This document shows, in pieces, positions 31,969-43,600 of a DNA stretch of 64,000 bases. The number at the start of each line of letters is the position of its first letter. Position 1 is the stretch's first letter. A model generated the notes under the pieces. That model was given only the letters and a program-made list of their open reading frames with translations, searched no databases and was not told the origin of the DNA. Location of the stretch: the NCBI GenBank assembly GCA_001931905.2, contig MSJI02000005.1, positions 147,025 to 211,024 on the forward strand, written 5' to 3'. The position numbers and the translations under genes are program-made. Origin of the DNA: Cladosporium sp. IMV 00045. Its lineage: Eukaryota > Ascomycota > Dothideomycetes > Cladosporiales > Cladosporiaceae.

Positions 31969-33254
31969 TGGGTTGATGAGGTTGAGCGAAGGTGGTCTGG
32001 TATCTGATTGCCGGATTAGTCGGACACCTTGATGATCGGATAGAATATATTGGTCGTCTCTGCTTGAGCTGAGACTCTTCCTGTTTTCTTGTCATCTTTG
32101 TGCGACAACACATTTTGATGAACTTGTTACCCAAGCTTCCTGTCTCGCCTCAAAGGACATATTCCTTCGTGCCCGCGGTGTTCTTAATTTCCCTTACCTT
32201 TCTTGTGATTCCTACATGCCCAAAACATGCCTCAAGGCCTCTTACAGCGCTTGACGATCATGTCCACAATTCCGAGAGACTTCAGAAGAAAGAAAAAGAA
32301 AGACATAGCAATTCGCAAGATTATAGCTATTGTTACTAAACATTCTTCTAGGGAATGACATGGCGGAGCGCAAGAATGCTTAAATCCGGACGCAGCTCGA
32401 AAGGAGACAAGGGCACTCATGTCTTCTGGAATGAACGCTGACGCCTGTTTCCTCAGCCTTCAATACCGGCGTCCATCATATTCTCCATGCTGTCAGAGGG
32501 CTAGCGATAGAACCACCACAAGCATTTCCGCGGTAAACAACAGGTATTGCCGGACAAGTTGGCAGGCATCGCTATAGCTTGCTGGACTGGATAAGACGGC
32601 ACTCAAGTCTACCTCATAACCCAGCGCCGAACTCTACCATTCCATCAGACCACCAAGTCAGCATCTTCGCATCAAAGGAACAATCCTCAAAGAGTATTCG
32701 ATCGAGCATCAGCGCCAGCCATCTCCACAAGCCGACGTAAACGTGCCCCGCAACGCGTGAGGAGCTCTCCAAAATCATCCCGCTTCATCATCAGATCATC
32801 CAACCATCACCAGCTACAAGCTCCAAAGAGATCCAGCCAACGAGGAAAAGACGCTTCGCCCAATGAGGCAGGCAATCAGTTATGCCCGGACGGCCGTATC
32901 TCGCAGTCCCACAACTCTTCACCCTTGACTAACAGGGAGCAAGGGCGGAAGAGTTTCACGGCAAGAGATAGGTAGCTTCGAGCTGTGGACCGAGATCTGA
33001 CCTTTCGGCATTGGAGATAATGGCTTCATTTCTTATCATCGTCACGCCTGCGGCAAGCTTACCCCTCAATTCTATGTTGGCATGACAGCATTGAACGAGA
33101 ATGATGATTAAGTACTTTATCTTTCTTGGTTCTCATCTTTCCCGTTTCCTATTGTTTTATTCTTGGGCCTTGCGAGACGCAAATCAAAACTCCAGACCAA
33201 ACAACAGTTGCTAAACCACACGGAACCAGTACTTGAATACCGCGAGATCTCAAA
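31969..33254. other. 1.3-kb intergenic region, formamidase promoter side
   Basis: No convincing frame. The only sizeable ones (for example 33117-33581 -) overlap formamidase exons and are shadows. Formamidase genes are usually nitrogen-controlled, but I do not identify specific GATA sites here. Confidence 0.4.
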
Positions 33255-34918
33255 ATGCCTGCCAAAGGATTGAGATATGTCAACAAGGTTGACCTGGAGA
33301 AAGACGCCGGATCGGACCCTATGCTTCACGTACGTCTTCACGCCTCTGACCTTTTCAATTGAAACGAATACTGAACTCCCAAAGAACCGATGGCACCCAG
33401 ACAGTACGACTTCCCACTTCCCATCGACATATGCTCCCTGACCTAACAAAACCACAGTCCCCTCCGCAGCATCAATCAAGAACAATGAAACCGTCAAGAT
33501 CGAGTGCGTCGACTGGACCGGTGGACAGATCAAAAACAACGACTCGGCCGACGACATCCGCGACGTAGACCTCTCCCGCATCCACTATCTCAGCGGACCC
33601 TTCGACATCGAGACCGCGGAGCCCGGCGATGTGCTCGTGGTGGATATCCAGGATGTGCAGCCGCTTGAGGATTCTCCTTGGGGGTTTACGGGCATTTTCT
33701 CGAAGTCGAATGGTGGCGGGTTCTTGGATGAGATTTATCCCAAGCCGTATGTCTAAGTTTGGTATGGCATGATAGATCGATTCGTGCTGACACCGTTCAA
33801 AGAGCGAAAGCTATCTGGGACTTCGAGGGCATCCACTGCTCGTCGAGACACATTCCTGGTGTCAAGTTTGCCGGTCTCATCCATCCTGGAATCCTCGGTA
33901 TGTAGTCAGAGATCAACGCATGGCTCTGCCTCGATAAGAGTCTAACAACTTACTTGCAAAGGCTGCGCTCCCTCCCACGAAGTCCTCAAGACCTGGAATG
34001 ACCGCGAAGGCGATCTGATCAAATCATGCTCTCACATGGACCGTGACGTAGCCCACCCGCCTCTGGCCAAGAATGTGCACGTCGGCAACGGCGGCGCAGA
34101 CGTCAAAGAGAAAGTAGGAAAGGAAGGTGAGTCTTACCGCATAAATTTCTACCAGGGATAACTCCCACTGACCCCAACGCTCCCCACCAGGCGCGCGCAC
34201 CGTCCCCGGCCGCCCCGAACACGGCGGCAACTGCGACATCAAGAACCTCTCACGCGGCAGCAAAGTGTACCTGCCAGTGCACGTCAAGGGGGCCAAGTTC
34301 AGTGTGGGCGACCTGCACTTCTCGCAGGGCGACGGGGAGATCTCCTTCTGCGGCGCCATCGAGATGGCCGGCGTCATCACCATCAAATTCTCTGTCATGA
34401 AGGGCGGCATGCAGCAGCTGGGCATGAAGAGTCCGATTTACGTCCCCGGCCCTGTCGAGCCGCAGTTTGGCCCTGGAAGGTACATTTACTTTGAGGGATT
34501 CAGTGTTGACGAGAAGGGCAAGCAGCATTACCTCGATGCTACGGTGGCGTATAGGCAGACTTGTCTTAGGGTCATTGAGTATCTGAAGAGATATGGTACG
34601 TGGATTGCATTTCCTCGTTCTCTCTCTCGAGGTCGTCTTGTTGTATCGGCGAGAGACATGCTTACATTCTTTCCAGGCTACGACGATTACCAGATCTATC
34701 TCCTCCTGTCGTGCGCTCCCGTGCAGGGCCACATCGCAGGCATCGTCGACGTTCCGAACGTTTGCACAACTCTTGTAAGCACCACATCCACCCTTGAAAG
34801 AAGAAGCTAACACGAGATTCTACAGGGCCTGCCAATCGACATCTTCGACTTCGACATCTCGGTCGAAAAGCCGGCCCAGAAGAGAGATTTGGGCAGCTGT
34901 GCTTACGCCAGCTCTTGA
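33255..34918 (+). CDS. fmdS: Formamidase (FmdA/AmdA family)
   Basis: Eight exons: 33255-33329, 33385-33403, 33458-33746, 33803-33897, 33962-34126, 34191-34595, 34677-34774, 34826-34918. They join in frame to 412 residues, the normal length. Exon 2 is a 19-nt microexon encoding NRWHPD. The enzyme hydrolyses formamide to formate and ammonia in the cytosol for nitrogen scavenging. Family landmarks are LHNRWHPDIP, ECVDWTGGQI, PWGFTGIF, WDFEGIHCSSRHIPGVKFAG, HPGILGCAPSHE and VPGRPEHGGNCDIKNLSRGS. Further landmarks are GDLHFSQGDGEISFCGAIEM and YQIYLLLSCAPVQGHIAGIV. Junctions use gta/gtg donors and cag/aag acceptors throughout. Confidence 0.93.
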
Positions 34919-37242
34919 TTTCCTGATATTGCTCGGTCGTGACATGTCTCTCTCGTATGAGATAATGATGTTCTGTTGGGGGGTTTCTTGCTTCACTTTT
35001 ATGTTTGGAAGAATGTGCTACGGTTGCTTACGGCCTGGGATCAGCGAAGAACTTTGCCAGTTCGGAGTGTTAATCAGCAATGTTCGTACGGCGATATTTT
35101 GGAAGTACGAAGGACTGTTTCTTCCCACCCACGCAGTCTTCTCTCACTTGATAACGGTATTGTATTTATCAAACCCAAGACATCTCCCATCTCCTCGAAT
35201 CGTCAAAAGCCGCCGCGATAGAGCCGACCGCACTGAGAAAAGCAAAAGGCTAAATGGGTCCCTTACTAGCCCAGGCAAAAGAAGATGTGATGCAGCTTCT
35301 GTGGATCGAACACAGTACCTCCAGATACCGCACAGAATGCTTGACTTGAAGTGAACTTCAGTCTGGCGCTCTCCCATGTGAGCTAAAGCTGCTGATATTG
35401 CTGTCACGTGATGCTGATCGACAAACATCATATATACATTCAGTTTCCGAGCGGACTAATGGAACTGATCGAAAACCCGGCGAGACAATGGTTATTGCAG
35501 TCTGGAATGGAAAGCGATCGTTCATCGATGAGCTGATTCCTCTCAACACCATACTCGTCTGCCCTCGGGACTGTCATTTCCTCCTCCACATACCTCCTAC
35601 CGCCACATGCCAGCTGACAGACAACAAACCGACATCGAGTCATCAACCATGCCCAAACGTGCAGATGCACATTTCAATAGCCTCGTTGATCATTTGAATT
35701 GTTATACAGTATCATCAAGGTGCAACGGTATGCAAGGGGGAAGTCATTTCGCATCATCGATTCAAAACAATATCGTTGAGGAAGGGCAATTGCTGTAATG
35801 CATGTCGATCAGCCAACATGCCGTTGAGGAGTGATGTCGGAATGAGATAGCGTTGATAGTGGTCATGCTCACGAATCCAAATCAGTCCTGCCATCATGTC
35901 CCGGAGGAGTGTGGCAACATGCAGAATGCCACCCAAGCCCACTTGAACGAACCCGAAGAACATACATGCTCATGCATTCCTCCATGGACGTTTTCGATAG
36001 ATCAGCTCCCCATCGTGCATCCAGCTGCCGCCAGCAAGTGTGGCATCCGGCCGATAGAGTGAACCCTTCACGCCAGTCGGTCCTGAAGACTCTCTGACCA
36101 GGTCATGAGCACGACCAGGTACCAGGCCGATACTGCAGGAACCCCTGCCGTTACACCGCATCCATATTGGACGACGGACGACTTTTCGACAGTTCGAGAG
36201 TTCGGGTCCTATCAATTTGCGCGCATTGCCGGCAATTAGGCACATCGGAACCGGCGCATTCGCCGCCTTCGCGATAGTCGTTGAGGGCACGGCACGAGAG
36301 TGAGCAGGGGTGGTCGCAAAGCGTTGCAATGCCCATATAGTACATTTGCTGTACCGTACTTTTTAACCACCAATCACGCCATGCTCGTGCCATGCTTGAC
36401 CGCCCATCGCGGGGCATATGGGCGGCGGCGGTGGCAGGGCTATATCTGTAGCTTCGCTTCTACATGGCATGACATAGGCGAAAACGTCCCGGCTCGCATG
36501 TGCCGTTGCGCTTGCGATGCGATGCGATGCGACCGTAAGCTCGCGCATGGGCTGACAATTTATCTTATTTCCCTCGAGCTAGATTCCTTTCAGCTCGCTC
36601 AGGTTTTCGGGCCGTCATGTTGCGCATGTATGGCAATACCGGGGTGGGAGATGTTGGTGGCGCAACGGTCGTGCTGCGTCTCCATACGGGGTTTGGAGGT
36701 CTGGGCGGTGGTATTTGCGTGCATTGGTTTTTACTTGGACTGCATGTATATGGAGGATTATATCGAGAGAGCCTTCACGCGTTAAAGGTGTGTGCATGAT
36801 TGATCTGATGGATTGATCGAGGTCTTTCATGCTGCGGCAAAAACTCCGTGCACGTCGTGACCAATGTCAAGCCAGTTCTCGACTGCATCACGTCGGAGAC
36901 CATTGAAACAGGGCGTTCAAACATTTAGTTGTAGACATGATTGAGATCATTCAAATCAAAATATGGTATCGATCAAGTATCCAAAGCTCGCCGGTGGAGT
37001 CTGAGAATTCGTCGTGCGGATTAATTCTCGATGTTCATCAATCTTCTATCAAACGTCATCACGATGTCAGACGTTAACAAATTCAATTGATCAAACATAT
37101 CACCACTTGTGACTCTGGTGAAGATTCTCAGAATCAGTTCCATTGTTATTCACACTCTCAAACACACCTCAATCACATCTCAGTTGACCGTTGTTCAATC
37201 AACCTCAAGACACGTCTAATAATCGTCTTTCACAACACCAAA
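34919..37242. other. 2.3-kb region without a recognised gene
   Basis: Frames of 60-160 codons occur on both strands but overlap each other and show no conserved motif or plausible splicing. A short GATGC pentamer run lies at about 36514-36532. The last few hundred bases should be the promoter and leader of the small gene at 37243. Confidence 0.4.
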
Positions 37243-37823
37243 ATGGGTCAAGACCACGACAACCCAACCGTCAAGTCGGCGGAAGAAGCCACCGGAATGT
37301 CGCCCTTGAGTACGTCTCCCTCATCGAACGATCCTCCTCTCCCCCTCCAATCGCACTCGCTCTGACATGAATGCCCTTCTGCAAAGACGCACAGCCATCC
37401 GAGCCCCAACCGCCGCAACACGGCAGCTTCCTCGCGGACCCGACAATGGACACCCTGCCGCCGTCTCTCGCCAACCTTCCCTCACCCATCCAAGCCTTCG
37501 TGCTCGCCCTCGACTCCCGCGACAGCCGCGAGAAGAACTCTCAGTCCGTCGACCCGACGACCTACCCTGACGCCAGCAAGTTCGAAGACCTCGTCAAGAA
37601 AGGCCTGAGACCTGAGGGACCCGCACGCGCACAGGACGCGCAGCTCGAGCAGGTCCAGTGGCCCGCGGGGGTCGAGGCCGTCAAGCAGATTGTGGCGGAG
37701 AACGGGGAGGGTATGAAAGCTTTTGAGGTCGTGCAGGGGGTTAGGAAGGCGGATGTTTTCGTCGTTGTTGTCGATCTCGACAATGATCGTTTGGTTGGCG
37801 TTAGGTTCCCAAAGCAAGGTTGA
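37243..37823 (+). CDS. Small hypothetical protein, two exons
   Basis: I do not recognise this protein. Exons 37243-37309 and 37387-37823 flank a 77-nt intron (gtacgt donor, tctgac branch site, gcaaag acceptor) and join as MSPLN-AQPSEP, giving 167 residues. It starts MGQDHDNPTVKSAEEATGMS. The middle is Pro/Asp-rich (PPSLANLPSPIQAFVLALDS). The C-terminus has a compact alternating hydrophobic block (KADVFVVVVDLDNDRLVGVR), suggesting a small beta structure. There is no signal peptide or membrane segment. Third-position G/C bias across the second exon supports coding. Without the intron the first ATG leads quickly to a stop. Confidence 0.6.
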
Positions 37824-39301
37824 ACGATCGACATGTAATTTTCAGCTGTTTACAAGACGATACTGCTGTTGAGCGAGTATTCGCACCGAAGTGTGATTTC
37901 CGTCGATGATCCTCACAACGGGGTCCTGCTACGCTGCAGGGACCGGTTTAGCATGAATTCAGGACTGAATTCCTTGAGTGGCTCTCCTCACATGTTGAGA
38001 GCTCGGGGGAAAGGATGACCTGCAAGCGACTCACGTTCTCATGAGCGTTACCTAATCCAGACCATCTCGGGCTGCAATACGAAGATCAGCCACGTCGGAT
38101 AGCAACATAATGCAGTCGAATGATTCATGAGCATCGAGGAGATCACATGTCTTAATGGAGGCCATTCGAGAGCTCGTTCGCACATCGCCGTAGTAGTATC
38201 TCGTGACCATGTCCCATGAACAGATCACAAGACCGGTCGCGATAAACGCTTTGCCACCGCACCGGCCGCCTTCCATTGCCTCGCTGGCAGCGCTTGCGGA
38301 AGGGATTCATTCCAATAGGTCAGATCAACATCTCCCTGAGCACGAAAGCAATCACAGCAGCCCCAGCCACGAAATGTGATCACATCAATACCAATAGACC
38401 CCAGCGACGAAGCAAATGCTCACCTACCTCTCTCTTCCATAGCCACAGGGACAGGTGAAGTGAAGTCAAATCGACGGTTAAACTTCCCAACGTCCTCGCA
38501 GGCCAGTAAATTAGCCGCCTGTACTCTTTCATGTACCTACTTCCTTGTGGCGCTTGTCAAGTTCAGTCCCTCCTTCCCCCCGAAGCCACCATGCATCCAC
38601 GGGAAGGAAGGTTTTCTCTACCTGCTACATCCATCCGCGAGCCTCCTTTGCCACTAGCCACGTGGTAGGACGGCATTTTGGGCACGACGGCATGGAGAGA
38701 CAATTCGTCCGCGGGATTTAAGATGTTTACCTGCTACATTTGTGCGCAGCGTCTGCCACTAGCCACGTGGAAGACCGGGAATAACAAGGAGGAGGGAATG
38801 CGAAATACGAGGCAGTTGCCGGGCAGTCAGGTTTTTGTATCTTTCAGCTTTTTCGTCGACGTGATAACTCATCACTCGCCTGCTGACTTTCTGGGCTTTC
38901 GGCACGCTACGCAAGCGACCACTATCACCTTTCCCCGTGATTTCCCAAGTCATGGCATATTGCGCAAGGAATCCTACACGGCAACTTTGGCCCCCGAGCC
39001 CTCACTTCGTCTACGTGCCGAGTTTGACGTGACAAGAATAGATCCTTCGTGGGCTTGGAACGTCATGTCCTCTTCTTGCGTATTGTTTTCAAGAGTTACG
39101 TTCAATGAATTTAATGGAGATGTGAGGATTTCGGCTACAGTTGTGAATGAGGCGGTCTTCGTCACTTGATCGCACAAGTTACGTTGAGCTAGCCTCGATA
39201 ACAACGAATTTGGGGGCTGCAAAAGATCGGATCATCGTTGAGGCGTGAACGCTTTCGTCTTGATGACTCTCCAATCGTTGCGGTCGAGTATGCCGATCCG
39301 T

Positions 39302-39592
39302 GCAATCACTACGCGAGCCTACATGAGGAGTTTCCTGATGCTCCTCCGCCTGAAGAAAAAGGTTGAGGTGGAAAAAGGGGGAGAGGCGGTGTCGATTCTG
39401 TTGCGCATGCGACGATTGATGTCCTTTTTCTTTGTTTCGGCTCAAAGATCTGTACAAATCACTACACGCGAACCCACATGAGGAGTTTCTAGATGATCCT
39501 CCTCGGGAAAGAAAAGGGAGAGGCGTTATCAAGCGATGCGCATGCGATGATTGATGCCTTTTCTTTGGTTCGGCTCAATGGTCCGTACGAAA
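39302..39592. repeat. Diverged ~154-bp tandem duplication
   Basis: Two adjacent copies. Copy 1 begins near 39302 with GCAATCACTACGCGAGCC and copy 2 near 39455 with AAATCACTACACGCGAACC. Both continue CTACATGAGGAGTTTC or CCACATGAGGAGTTTC, both contain GGGAGAGGCG and a GCGCATGCGA block, and both end GGCTCAA...GTAC. Substitutions and small indels separate them, so the duplication is old. Confidence 0.7.
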
Positions 39593-39989
39593 GAGCTCTC
39601 CGCAACATCCGTGTCGCCGACGTGTTTGTTGGAAAGGGAAGGCTCGCGGAGAGCAATCGTCTGCTGGACATCAGGTTAGGTCAGCTCAGACCAAGTCATA
39701 TTCATTGTCGATGTCGGCTGGCGTGGACATGAGGCAGAGCATATACGAGGGAGGATCACGGTCCTACCGCCTTCGCTACCAATCTTTGAAGCGGCCCGAG
39801 AGGGCCTTTTCTCTCCCTATCCCCGTAGGATCCAGTACCGGTGAAGAGACAGCAAGTGGCATTCGTATGGCTTTTGTAATAGAGCGTCGGGAACGTGCCG
39901 GTGGATTTCCAGGTCGATATTATAGGAGTATGGCGTCGCTATGAATCGCTAAGCGAGGTTTTGATGGCTCCTTGCGAGAAGATGGCAGA

Positions 39990-40612
39990 ATCCAACATAA
40001 GCGGCACGAGCATGGCCTCTAGGGTATGGTATACTCGATGGCTGGAGGTCGTCGTTCGACTTCCTGGTTATATTATAAAAGAATCCAACATTCGCTTGGA
40101 GTAACGATTATCTAACCGAACTTGAGTGGATTCTCTTGTGGAGAGGTTCGGTAGCGATATATGGTGCGACAGAGCCGACTTGAGCAAAGCTTCTTCTCCC
40201 CTAGGGCATCGAGATAGCCGAGCATATCGTCAGTTTTTCACTTTCTCGATTGTTGTCAAGCAACAAGCGTACCGTCCGCTATGAATCCCTTGACAATGCC
40301 GATAGTGCTCTTTCGCTTAGGAAGGTCGTTAGCGGTCAACAGCGCGAAAAACGCGTTGTTCGCATGGCTTGCTTCTAGGGTATTTTGATGACCTGGGTTC
40401 CGTACTTCTCATTCCTGCCACAGCTTATGATGAGAATACACATTTGATTAGAAATGGACGTCTACCATCGCTACGCAACAACTAAATGAAGTCAAGCCAG
40501 CCCGGCTTCCTAACTCTCGAGCCTCGCCAAAAAAGCCAAAGTCCGGTACCGAACAATGGTGCGACAAAAAAAGAAAAGGCGCCATGCCGAATCGCTTGCT
40601 TTTAGGGCATGG
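39990..40612. repeat. Degenerate short-period repeats around TAGGGYAT
   Basis: The octamer TAGGGTAT or TAGGGCAT occurs at 40020, 40202, 40376 and 40603, about 175-225 bp apart. It is usually preceded by a CATGGC/GCTTGCTT-type block. ATGGTGCGACA also recurs at 40161 and 40556. This looks like the remains of a tandem array. No protein can be read in it. Confidence 0.45.
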
Positions 40613-43600
40613 CACTGGCATGGACATGGTGCTATCACGTTCTGATTGTTGATGACCTCAGCAAGCTTCAGCACGGCGTGTCGTTTCGATATTCTGTTTT
40701 GACTTTGTGCTTCAATTCATGCCATACCGCCAACAACACCCAAACCCTCCGCGTGACGAGACGGCTCGGTTCATTCCCCGCCTGGAGAGGCGCGGGCGGG
40801 GAAGGTTTCTCGTGAAGCGGCAAGGCAAGGATGGCTTCGGAAGATTTTGATAGTGTTTTACGGGACCTGACTCGTTTGCCTTTTCTTGCTGTCGTGGGTG
40901 AGAGTTCGAAAAAGGGTTCGAATTTTTGAAAGGAACTGGCGGTCAAGGTTTCAGGGTTTTATTGATGAGCGGGTTAGGTCAAGTGGAGGGCATGATTCGA
41001 AGCAGGGATATTTGGAAGCGGTGTCGAGGAAGTGGCTTTTGGGGTTTTTCGTTTCCCATGATGCTGAGGCAGAGGGTGAAGTTGGTCGGGAGTCGGCACT
41101 CCACGTGGTCAAGAACAAAGAGGAGGTTGGGGATCTTTTATCACGTGCGCGCGAGTATCATGATATGAAACGAGCGGTGGGGACATTGGGCATCGACGGC
41201 AACGGCAGCTGATACACTGAGATGATTTAAGATTTCTCCATACTTTCCTCGGCAGTAGCCTAGTGCTGATGGAGACGTTTCGAGATACCACCTCACCTCC
41301 TGCTGCACAGCAGTATAGCGACATGCGAACTTTACGCAAAGCAAAAAAAGCAAAATAGAGCTCTGCAGCCCTGCAGGCGCGCGAGCGCCACGTGCGGGGG
41401 TTGACCCGGTTCCGTCTCTGCTGTCTCTTTTGCTCTATTGAAACCGAATATGACATACAGTAGTAGACTGCACTTCAGATACAGTAGTGCGGGCGGGACC
41501 TGAGGGTGAGCTTTCCGGGTTCGGGGCCTGGGGGCGAGGAGGCTTGTCAGATTGATTGTGTTACGATGAAGGAGTGTCGTATCGAACCGCTTTTTGGTGC
41601 CGTGCGGTTAGAGAGGGTGGTCGCTATGGTATTTCGTAACGAGGCTCGGTACCATTGACTTTGAGAGAACTTGTTTTGATGCGATGTTTTGTTTGTTTTC
41701 TTCGTGAATGAACAGCGGCAGCCGGCGGTGTCCGTACTGTATCTGTGCTCCAAACATGTCCTGTCCATGTCTTGCACGGAGGAAAGGAAGTAGTAGCTCG
41801 GCCGTAGTAGTGCCTATCATGCTGCTCCCCTCTCTAATCCTTGGACTATGCCACGTGAATGCAAATCACTGCCAGCAAGCTGCTCCTACTACTCCTGCAG
41901 TTCGAGCTTGTTTGCTTGCTTCTGAGCGCAACCTTACGGATTCGTGCTCCGTCCCACGTTGCCTGACGGCCGAGAACGCGGGCGGGAAGCAACTCTTCTT
42001 GCACCTTTTGAAGAGCTGTCGCAACGTGGCAGCCGTGGTGGCTTCGATTGTGCGCAACAATGATGTAGCCGTGTAGCCAGCTAAGCCGCCGTGTGCAAAG
42101 GCAATGCCACCATGCATCTTCGTGGCCGCAAAAGATTCGAGGGCTTCTCGGAGTCCGTCGGGCGAGCAAGATCGTCGTCCTCGTCGCGCATTTGCATGTG
42201 CATGATATCCCCAGCCCCGACCGCCACTCACCACCTCACTACTCTCCTCCTTTGCATTCCCCAAGCCATGCGCGCACCCGTCGGATCGTCGCCGCAGGAC
42301 TTATCCGTGCCGCGAAATTCCCTTTAGCTTTTGGTCGAATGACTTTTCGTCGGTAAACATCGTCAGTCGTGCAACAAAAAGCACAGCCAATCGAGTCAGG
42401 CAGGCCAAAGCACGAATGTAACACTGCAGGGAAGTAAAGGTGGCAGACCGGGAGGGTAGTGGCACAATAACCAGGTTCTCAGCAGCCAGCGGCCAGCGGG
42501 CCAGCAATGATTCAATGCAAGCAGCCGAGGTCTCGCGACATCTTCTTTCTAGAAGGATAAAACAGTTGGGCTTGAATCAGAGGGATGGAGGGGCGCGACG
42601 GTGATAATCTCCGGCGAGGCCACGTGCGAGGTCGCATCGCGTGCCCTCCCTTCCTTGTTCTTCCATTGAGAAGCCTGCGACTTGCAAATCATGCCTGCAA
42701 CTGTTCGTTTTCTTGGTGCGCGCGCTGCTGCAGTGTGTGTGAGAACAAAAGGCGAGTGGTGGTCTTCTTGTTATCGCCACATGGACATTCTTTTGCGCGC
42801 TGTCAATCCCCCGACGAGAGAGGGGAGGGGGGCGCAAAGGGCAAGACGGCTGTCCGCGTAGACGGCACGGGTGATCTGCTCTGCTCTGCTTGCTCTGCGC
42901 TGCTGAAACGCGGCTGATCGATTCTTTTTTCTTTTTTTTGGGCGTGGGTGGTGCTCTCACTTTTTTGACAGAGAACGGCTGTGCATGTGAAGATGGATGG
43001 ACGGGCAGGCCAGCCAGCCCAACCCTACTTCATCGTTCACGAACGACCCTTGCTTGCTTGTTTGCGTGCATAGGCGAAAACGCTGTGTGCTGGCTGTGAT
43101 GTGTTTTCGAGCTACTTTTGCTTGTTTGCTGTAATCTTCATCGATCTAGAAACCCGACAGTACCAGTCCCAAAAATAATCCCTCGTAAAAGGAGAGGGGA
43201 GGGGGGAGGGTGGGAAGCACAGAGAGTCGTGGCGCTTGCTTGCCTGCTTGCTGCGTCTGCGCGCTTGGGAAGCTCGCAACATGGCGTGTCATGTACCATG
43301 TATACTCAACTGTCGCGATGGAATAGCCGCGATTACAGCGAGCCGCCCGGCGCGTCCAGTGAGAGGCACACGACGTGACTGGCGCGACTCAGAGGCGCGG
43401 GAAAGCTGGGCGGTGTTAACTTGAGATATGGTGTGTTTTTCTTCGTGACGTTTCTGAATGGTCCGCCACTTGACGATGACGGTATTGTTTCGGTGAAAGA
43501 TTCGCGGCAAGTAGGCGAAGCAGGAGGTAATGTCGGTCTTCGCCACAATTGCGGTCTGCGATTACCAATTATCGCGGCACGCGATGCGAATCATTGATCG

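Noticed and set aside
40905..40930. GGTTCGAAT resembling a tRNA B box
   Set aside because: No A box, acceptor stem or T-stem pairing around it.
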